NCBI GenBank assembly: GCA_965153355.1 | Contig: OZ231126.1 | Coordinates: 84,568,001-84,632,000, forward strand | Direction: 5' to 3' | Source of the DNA: Flaccisagitta enflata | Lineage: Eukaryota; Chaetognatha; Sagittoidea; Aphragmophora | Length of the DNA stretch: 64,000 nt | In this document: in pieces, positions 57,300-64,000 of the stretch | Layout: every line of letters begins with the position of its first letter | Numbering within the stretch: position 1 is the first letter of the stretch | The notes under the pieces: generated by a model | The model's input: the letters and a program-made list of their open reading frames with translations, nothing else | Told to the model about the DNA's origin: nothing | Database searches by the model: none | Program-made: the position numbers and the translations under genes

Positions 57300-57550
57300 G
57301 GAGATGGGGAAAAAAATCAAAAGCTTGAAAAAAAGAAAAAAGGAATTTTTTGAAGATTCAACACTTTTGGCAGTACCAATTGGTAAAATGTAATTACCAC
57401 AACACAATTTAACACTATTAAAACCTAAAATATACTGTTTTATAGCTTTGAGGGTAAAAAAATCAAGGATTTTGTAACGCGACGCAACGCGGGGAAGAAA
57501 ATCAAATGCAGGGGGGGAAAAAAATCAAATGCCACTCAACATTATACACC
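57300..57550. other. AT-rich, nothing recognised
   Basis: A-runs and GGGGGGAAAA words. No gene. Confidence 0.4.
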
Positions 57551-57555
57551 CCTGC

Positions 57556-57684
57556 ATGTAGGCCAATATGGTGCGACATGTGGATCGTCAAATGAATGCA
57601 TTACCGACTGACCAACCTACCAACTGACCAACCGACTGACACAGCCTGTTATAGATGTAAGAGGTGCTTTTTCGCACCTGTTAA
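57556..57684 (+). mobile_element. Hairpin element, AGGTGC class
   Basis: GTAGGCCAATATGGTGCGAC, GATCGTCAAATGAATGC, GACTGACCAACCTACC repeats, CTGTTATAG and the hairpin AGGTGCTTTTTCGCACCT (57662-57679). Confidence 0.8.
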
Positions 57685-58195
57685 AGGTATAAGATGCGTC
57701 CAAGAAACGGAACGATCAGAAAGAGTATCATTTTTCATTAGTTGCAATTTTTGTGAAATCATATGCTGTTTCTTTTTTCTATCGCGTCAACGCGCGTTGT
57801 CATGAAGTAAAAATGAAAACAGATTTGAATTGGTCACACTCTGGGGATATAACAGGTAGCTCACGTTACCTCATGTCGCCCAGGTTGAGCCATAATAACC
57901 CTTTCTTCTAAGCTTCCCTATGTCTTAGATTTTTCGCACAATTTTTTTGAAGAAAAAAAATCACCCAAACATGATTTTGGCCAAAAATGAATGAAATTCA
58001 GTGCATTTGGACAATATTCTTCCATATTTGTTGCATGGGATCTATTCTTATGCATGGAAAAAATTCCGACATAGCCTTTTCTCTCGCACTTTCGAGGAAC
58101 CAACCCAAGTTGACTTCCCTAATTATTGAAGCTTTCTTGTTGCGTAAACGCAACTCGAGAAGATACACAACAAAAAAAAATCTCTTAACAATATC
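57685..58195. other. No recognisable gene
   Basis: No motif or repeat-family match. Confidence 0.4.
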
Positions 58196-58410
58196 AAAAT
58201 AAAAAAAAAAAAATTCAAAAATTTTTCAAAAAAAATCAAAAAAAAAAAAAATCAAAAAAAAAAATTTTCAAAAAAAAAATTTTCAAAAAAAAATTTTTTT
58301 CTTAATTTTCAAAAAAAAAAAAATTTACAACAAAAAAAAAAATTCAAAAAAATTTTCAAAACAAATTTTTAAAACAAATTTTCAAAAAAAAAAATTTCCA
58401 AATTTCTTTT
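58196..58410. repeat. A-rich low-complexity tract
   Basis: A-runs broken by TTTTC/TTC, as in AAAATTTTCAAAAAAAA. Confidence 0.85.
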
Positions 58411-58414
58411 TCAA

Positions 58415-58675
58415 AGTTGAAGATGATGACAGTAGTTGAAGATGATGACAGTAGTTGAAGATGATGACAGTAGTTGAAGATGATGACAGTAGTTGAAGAT
58501 GATGACAGTAGTTGAAGATGATGACAGTAGTTGAAGATGATGACAGTAGTTGAAGATGATGACAGTAGTTGAAGATGATGACAGTAGTTGAAGATGATGA
58601 CAGTAGTTGAAGATGATGACAGTAGTTGAAGATGATGACAGTAGTTGAAGATGATGAGAGTAGTTGAAGATGAAT
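58415..58675. repeat. 19-bp minisatellite, about 13.6 copies
   Basis: The unit TTGAAGATGATGACAGTAG is almost invariant. Only the last copies change (GATGAGAGTAG). Confidence 0.95.
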
Positions 58676-58679
58676 CTTA

Positions 58680-59000
58680 AAATCCATGATGGCAAACCTA
58701 AAGAAAAATCAGAATGAAAAAAATGAGCAAGTAAAAGAATTCATCAATCCTCTATATAAATCGCCTAAGTCCTGATAACATATTACTACATTAATAAGCT
58801 AATATCTTATAGACCAGACTTCAGATTTAATTCAAACTTTGCAGGGGCAGTTCAATTAATATCCTTTACTTGTATACCAAATTAAAAAAGAATTCACATA
58901 ACTTTGCTACCCTTTGCCTATGTAAACTGCCTAAGTCCTAGTAACATATTACTAGACAAATTGAGAAATATTTCACTGTCTCCTACGTTTCACGCATGCA
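58680..59000. other. No recognisable gene
   Basis: It contains two related segments (CGCCTAAGTCCTGATAACAT near 58765 and CTGCCTAAGTCCTAGTAACA near 58928). Confidence 0.4.
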
Positions 59001-59004
59001 CAAA

Positions 59005-59340
59005 AAAGAGTCAACCAAAGAGTCAACCAGGTCAACCAAAGAGTCAACCAGGTCAACCAAAGTGTCAACCAGGTCAACCAAAGAGTCAACCAGGTCAACC
59101 AAACAGTCAACCAGGTCAACGAAAAAATCAACTAGGTCAACCAAACAGTCAACCAGATCAACCAAACAGTCAACCACAGAGTCAACCAGGGAGCCAAGCA
59201 AAGAGTCAGCCAAGGAGTCAGCCAAGGAGTCAGCCAAGGAGTCAGCCAAGGAGTCAGCCAAGGAGTCAGCCAAACAGTCAACCAAAGTGTCAACCAAAGT
59301 GTCAACCAAAGTGTCAACCTGAGAGTCAATGCAAAAGTAT
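59005..59340. repeat. (GTCAACCA)-based minisatellite, CAACC orientation
   Basis: Units AGAGTCAACCAGGTCAACCA pass into AAGGAGTCAGCC units (12-bp, five copies). Confidence 0.9.
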
Positions 59341-61205
59341 TTCCTAGACAACTGGTGGACACAAAAGCGAGTCAGCCAGAATGTAACTAGAGAGTCAACC
59401 AAAGTATCAATATTAACATCAACTAGACCAGATTTCCGGTTGACTATCTGGTTGACTATCTGGTTGACTATCTGGTTGACTATCTGGTTGACTGATTGGT
59501 TGACTGATTGGTTGACCTTTTGGTTGACTTTTTGGTTGACTTTTTGGTTGACTTTTTGGTTGACTTTTTGGTTGACTTTTTGGTTGACTTTTTGGTCTGA
59601 CTTTTGTTGACTTTTTGGTGACTTTTTGGTTGACTTTTTTGGGTGACTTTTGGTTGACTTTTTCTGACTTTTTGCAATTGACTTTTTGGTTGACTTTTTG
59701 TCAAACTTTTAGTTGACTTTGACAAACTTTTTGGTGACTTTAATGACTTTTAGTTGACTTTTTGGTTGACTTTTTGGTTGACTTTTTGGTTGACTTTTTG
59801 GTTGACTTTTTGGTTGACTTTTTGGTTGACTTTTTGGTTGACTTTCTGGTTGACTTTCTGTTTGACTTTTTGGTTGACTGTCTCAGACTCTATGGTTGAC
59901 TTTCCCTTAGACTCACAGGTTGACTTTTTCATAGACTCTCTGGTTGACTTTTTCATAGACTCTCTGGTTGATTTTCTCATAGATTCTTTGGTTGACTTTC
60001 TGGTTGATTTTCTCTTAGATTGTCCGGTTGACAATCTGGTTGTATCTCTCAAGGCTGTTTGGCTGACTCTGGTTGAGTTTCTCAAAGACTCCCTGGTTGA
60101 CTCTCTGGTTGACTTTCTGGTTGACTTGTTCATTGACTCTCTGGTTGACGTTTTCATAGACTCTCTGGTTGACTTTCTGGTTGATTTTCTCATAGATTCT
60201 CTGGTTGATTTTTTCTTAGATTGTCTGGTTGACAATGGTTGACATTCTGGTTGTATCTCTCAAGGCTGTTTGGCTGACTCGGGTTGAGTTTCTCAAAGAC
60301 TCCCTGGTTGACATTCTGGTTGTATCTCCTATGGCTGTCTGGCTGACTCAGGTTGAATTTCTCAAAGACTCCCTGGTTGACTTTCTGGTTGACTCTGGTT
60401 GACCTTCTGGTTGACACTCTGGTTGACTTTCTGGTTGACTTTCTCATAGACTTTCTGGTTGACTTTCTCATAGACTTTCTGGTTGACTTTTTGGTTGACT
60501 CTCTGGTTGACTGTCTCAGACTCTCTGGTTGACTTTTCCTTAGTCTCACTGGTTGACTTTTTTATAGACTCTGGTTGACTTTTTCATCGACTCTCTGGTT
60601 GACTTTCTGGTTGATTTTCTCATAGATTCTCTGGTTGACTTTCTGGTTGATTTTCTCATAGACTCTCTGGTTGACTTTTGGGTTGACTCTCTGGTTGACT
60701 TTCTTATAGACGCTCTGGTTGACTTTCCCTTAGACTCACTGGTTGACTTTTTCATAAACTCTGGTTGACTTTTTCATAGACTGGTTGAATTTCTGGTTGA
60801 TTTTTTCATAGATTCTCTGGTTGACTTTCTGGTTGATTTTCTCTTAGATTGTCTGGTTGACAATGGTTGACATTCTGGTTGTATCTCTCAAGGCTGTTTG
60901 GCTGACTCTGGTTGAGTTTCTCAAAGACTCCCTGGTTGACGTTCTGGTTGACTTTCTGGTTGACGTTCTGGTTGACTTTCAGGTTGACTCTCTGGTTTAC
61001 TTTTTCATAGACTCTCTGGTTGACTTTTTCATAGACTCTCTAGCTGACTCCCTGGTTGATTATTTTGTAGGCTCTCTGGTTGATTTTCTTATAGACTCAC
61101 AAGTTGACTGGTTGATTTTCGCATAGATTGTATTATTGTTTTGTTGACACTGGACACAATTATCAGTCTCTCTGGCTGAATTTCCCTTAGACTCACTGGT
61201 TGACT

Positions 61206-61445
61206 AAGGCTGCTGGGCTGCTGCTGGTTGATTTTTCCTTAGGAGCCAATTTCATGATTTGCTGCTGCTGCTGTCTATTATATTATAAGGGTATATATAA
61301 GGATGGTTGGGGCTATAAGGCAGGGGTTTAAAGGGGGATTTACGCCGCAGCAGTCAAACAGCGCAGCAATAACAGATGAGAACCTATGTTAAGAAATGAT
61401 TTGCTTCCAGCAGCCACAGCAGAGCAGGACTTGTTAATATTTTGG
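61206..61445. repeat. 240-bp non-repeat island, copy 1 of a segmental duplication
   Basis: GCTGCTGGGCTGCTGCTGG to AGCAGGACTTGTTAATATT is almost identical to 62636-62875, offset about 1430 bp. Flanking GGTTGAC sequence from about 60857 is duplicated too. Confidence 0.9.
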
Positions 61446-62635
61446 TTGACCTTTTGGCTGACCTTTTGGCTGACCTTTTGGCTGACCTTTTGGCTGACTC
61501 CCTGGTCGACTCTCTGGTATACTTTTTCATAGATTGTCTGGTTGAATCTTTGGTTGACATTCTGGTTGTATCTCTTATGACTGTCTGGCTGACTCAGGTT
61601 GAGTTTCTCAAAGACTCCCTGGTTGACTTTTTGGTTGACACTCTGGTTGACGGTCTCATACTCTCTGGCTGACTTTTTATAGACTCTCTGGTTGACTTTC
61701 CTAAGACTCACTGGCTGGCTTTTTATGACTCTCTGGTTGACTTTTTCATAGACTCTCTGGTTGACTTTTTCATATGTCTCTCTGTGTTATTTTTTCATAG
61801 ACTCTCTGGTTGACTTTTTCATAGACTCTCTGGTTGACTTTTTCATAGACTCTCTGGTTGACTTTTTCATAGACTCTCTGGTTGACTTTTTCATAGACTC
61901 TCTGGTTGACTTTTTCATAGACTCTCTGGTTGACTTTTTCATAGATTCTCTGGTTGACTTTTTCATAGACTCTCTGGTTGACTTTTTCATCGACTCTCTG
62001 GTTGACTTTTTCATCGACTCTCTGGTTGACTTTTTCATTGACTCTCTGGTTGACTTTTTCATTGACTCTCTGGTTGACTTTCTGGTTGATTTTCTCATAG
62101 ATTCTCTGGTTGACTTTCTGGTTGATTTTCTCATAGACTCTGTTTGACTTTTGGGTTAACTCTCTGGTTGACTGTCTCAGACTCTCTGGTTGACTTTCCT
62201 ATAGACTCACTGGTTGACTTTTTCATAGACTCTCTGGTTGACTTTTTCATAGACTGGTTGAATTTCTGGTTGATTTTTTCATAGATTCTCTGGTTGACTT
62301 TCTGGTTGACTTTCTGGTTGATTTTCTCTTAGATTGTCTGGTTGACAATGGTTGACATTCTGGATTCATCTCTCAAGGCTGTTTGGCTGACTCTGGTTGA
62401 GTTTCTCAAAGACATTCTGGTTGACTCTCTGGCTGACTCTCTGGTTGACTTTCTGGTTGACTCTCTGGATGACTTTTTCAAAGACTCTCTAGCTGACTCC
62501 CTGGTTGATTATTTTGTAGGCTCTCTGGTTGATTTTCTTATAGACTGGTTGATTTTTGCATAGATTGTCTTGTTGACACTGGACAAAATTATCAGTCTCT
62601 CTGGCTGAATTTCCCTTAGACTCACTGGTTGACAA

Positions 62636-62875
62636 AGGCTGCTGGGCTGCTGCTGGTTGATTTTTCCTTAGGAGCCAATTTCATGATTTGCTGCTGCTGC
62701 TGTCTATTATATTATAAGGGTATGTATCAGGATGGTTGGGGCTATAAGGCAGGGGTTTAAAGGGGGATTTACTCCGCAGCAGTCAAACAGCGCAGCAATA
62801 ACAGATGAGAACCTAAGTTAGGAAATGATTTGCTTGCAGCAGCCACAGCAGAGCAGGACTTGTTAATATTTTGGT
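62636..62875. repeat. 240-bp non-repeat island, copy 2
   Basis: Second copy of the island at 61206-61445, with a few substitutions. Confidence 0.9.
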
Positions 62876-62945
62876 TGACCTTTTGGCTGACCTTTTGGCT
62901 GACTCCCTGGTTGACTCTCTGGTTGACCCCCTGGTTGACAACCAA

Positions 62946-63488
62946 AGAGCTAATGCAAAAGTATATCCCAAACTCACATATTTGAGAGTTTCCTTTAGGG
63001 CCATAGCATGGTAGTCCTTGACGTACTGATTGGTAGAATCAATTTTGTCTACTTTAATGGATTATTGTCTTGTTGTGATAACCAGCCTCAGAAAGCAAAG
63101 AAAGATTAACTTCCTCTAACGGGGGTAGGTCTACCAATTCTGACAGACAAAGATTAACTTATTCTGATATGACAATTTATAACATGTATTTTGCAAGGCA
63201 GAGTAACAGGTAACTTAGCTTCATTATGCAGACTGTTATACAAACCAGCAGGGAAGAAACACATGAGAAAAAAGAATTCTCCTAAACTCACTACCAGTAC
63301 CAATCACAGCCTGAGTTGAATGCACATGAAGAGCCAAATGCCAAGTAGTAGGCCAATAAGGCTTAGTTTTTTATACTAAGAAATAAACAAAAATTCACAA
63401 TCAGAGAATGTTTCAAGACGTTAAAAATGAATCAAAAAGAAATGTTATAATACCAACACCCATTTTTCCATTTCTCATTTAAGACATG
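62946..63488. other. Probable 3' untranslated / intergenic DNA
   Basis: No family match. It is downstream of the acidic-protein stop codon on the minus strand. Confidence 0.4.
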
Positions 63489-63808
63489 CTAGTCAAGGTC
63501 AAGACGTGGACCCTCAGCAATGCGAAACTCTTCGATGCGAAGCCCATTCCATAACTCCGCAACCCAACTAACATATTCTTCCCAATTTTCATGTGGATAT
63601 GGGCCTTCAAAATCATCATTTCCATGATCTTCTCTGGATCCAAATTCCTCAGAATAAAAGTCAGCTGTGTTTTTTTCTGAAACCATATGATCCAAGACAG
63701 TGGCGTCCTCAGTCGGCTCCTCATCGCTTGCCTCCTCGTCGCTTGGTTTGGCCTCCCACGGCTCATCCTCCCACGGCTCATCATCACTGAACTGGACCCC
63801 TTCATCAC
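63489..63808 (-). CDS. Terminal exon of an acidic protein, unknown family
   Basis: Acceptor (TTGACCAG/GTGATG) to a TAG stop, 105 residues. It begins DEGVQFSDDEPWEDEPWE, then PSDEEASDEEPTEDATV, SEEFGSREDHGNDDFEG, PYPHENWEEYVSWVAELWNG and LRIEEFRIAEGPRLDLD. The start is strongly acidic with repeated DEPWE units. The end is a Trp-rich amphipathic stretch. Two bases at its start complete a Gly codon with the exon at 63979. Diverse composition and matched splice sites support a real gene. I cannot assign a function. A second open frame on the same strand is a shadow. Confidence 0.7.
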
Positions 63809-63978
63809 CTGGTCAATGCAGAAACAATGTTATATTAAAACAAGCCTAAGTACTTGTTGTTGAACATTACCAATAACAAACCAAAAGTATATATATGGCA
63901 GCATCAGTTGTGACCAATAACCAGTACACATTGTTTTCAATCTTAAACAAAAAGATTGCAATATAGTGTCAACATTAC

Positions 63979-64000
63979 CATCAATGCCGCCATCCACAAT
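63979..64000 (-). CDS. Penultimate exon (partial) of the acidic protein
   Basis: The last 22 bases of the window read IVDGGID on the minus strand and end at a donor (ATTGATG/GTAATG). The leftover G joins GT of the next exon to give Gly, so the phase matches. The gene continues to the right of the window. Confidence 0.6.

Larger units (their letters stand above)
59440..62945. repeat. GGTTGAC-heptamer repeat domain, 3.5 kb
   Basis: The heptamer is spaced by variable pieces. 12-bp (TATCTGGTTGAC), 15-bp (TTTTTGGTTGAC type) and a highly regular 24-bp unit containing GGTTGACTTTTTCATAGAC (61740-62080, about 14 copies) occur in sequence. Open frames on both strands reflect the period-3 lattice of 12-, 15- and 24-bp units. 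Confidence 0.92.

Noticed and set aside
58415-58675. Possible CRISPR array
   Set aside because: Units are contiguous with no spacers, and the window is eukaryotic.
59750-62147. Open frames of up to 162 codons (Lys-Ser-Thr-Arg-Glu and Val-Asp-Phe-Leu repeats) on both strands
   Set aside because: Unit lengths of 12, 15 and 24 bp keep every frame open. Both strands are equally open and the units change sequence without keeping a protein pattern.

Overview
The window is eukaryotic nuclear DNA, most likely from an invertebrate animal or a close relative. The evidence is multi-kilobase GT-AG introns, a membrane-bound M13 (neprilysin/endothelin-converting-enzyme type) metallopeptidase gene, remnants of jockey/CR1-like non-LTR retrotransposons, many short inverted-repeat DNA transposons (MITEs) and TTAGGG-type repeats. 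I cannot name the species. Recognisable coding sequence is only about 5 to 8 percent of the window. The rest is microsatellite, minisatellite and dispersed repeat. All host genes I can support are on the minus strand.

Host genes. (1) An M13 peptidase gene is read right to left: exon 1 at 47529-48625 (cytoplasmic low-complexity tail), exon 2 at 31671-31865 (transmembrane helix and first Cys motif), exon 3 at 31243-31360, exon 4 at 29326-29544, and a later exon at 24450-24658. Splice phases match across exons 1-4. The zinc-binding catalytic half was not found. (2) A large Ser/Asn/Gln-rich exon lies at 20118-21944. It is open in one frame, ends at a GT donor and is phase 0 at both ends, so it is either a separate gene or a cassette of the M13 gene. 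(3) The last two exons of an acidic protein lie at 63979-64000 and 63489-63808. A 103-codon reading frame at 51313-51624 is of uncertain status.

Mobile DNA. Retrotransposon remnants are a 5'-truncated reverse transcriptase at 43977-44996, a frameshifted LINE C-terminus with an (AAC)n tail at 40077-40860, and a second tail of the same kind at 54743-55700. The largest DNA element is a 4.1-kb foldback at 33035-37155 with a 10-bp target duplication. Smaller ones are a TATAAGAA-ended TA-insertion MITE family, pogo-like elements, a hAT-like MITE and several palindromes. The most striking family, called 'hairpin elements' here, has about 20 copies. Each has a 3' hairpin next to an A-run and a 5' block that repeats the hairpin arm. 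The arm sequence differs between subfamilies (AGTCGC, AGTTGC, AGATGC, AGGTGC) but matches between the two ends of a copy. A second dispersed family ('GCAGGGC elements') carries GGTCAGCGGTACC and GATGTCCTGTAG blocks around element-specific tandem repeats.

Layout. 1-4 kb is mostly unrecognised with one GCAGGGC element. 4-20 kb is a mosaic of MITEs, telomere-repeat elements and (CA), (GT), (GA) and (GGT) arrays. 20-48.6 kb holds the M13 gene, whose introns contain most of the mobile DNA. 49-58 kb is foldback elements, microsatellites and a LINE tail. 58.4-58.7 kb is a 19-bp minisatellite. 59-63 kb is a 4-kb block built on the heptamer GGTTGAC. 63.5-64 kb is the acidic-protein gene.
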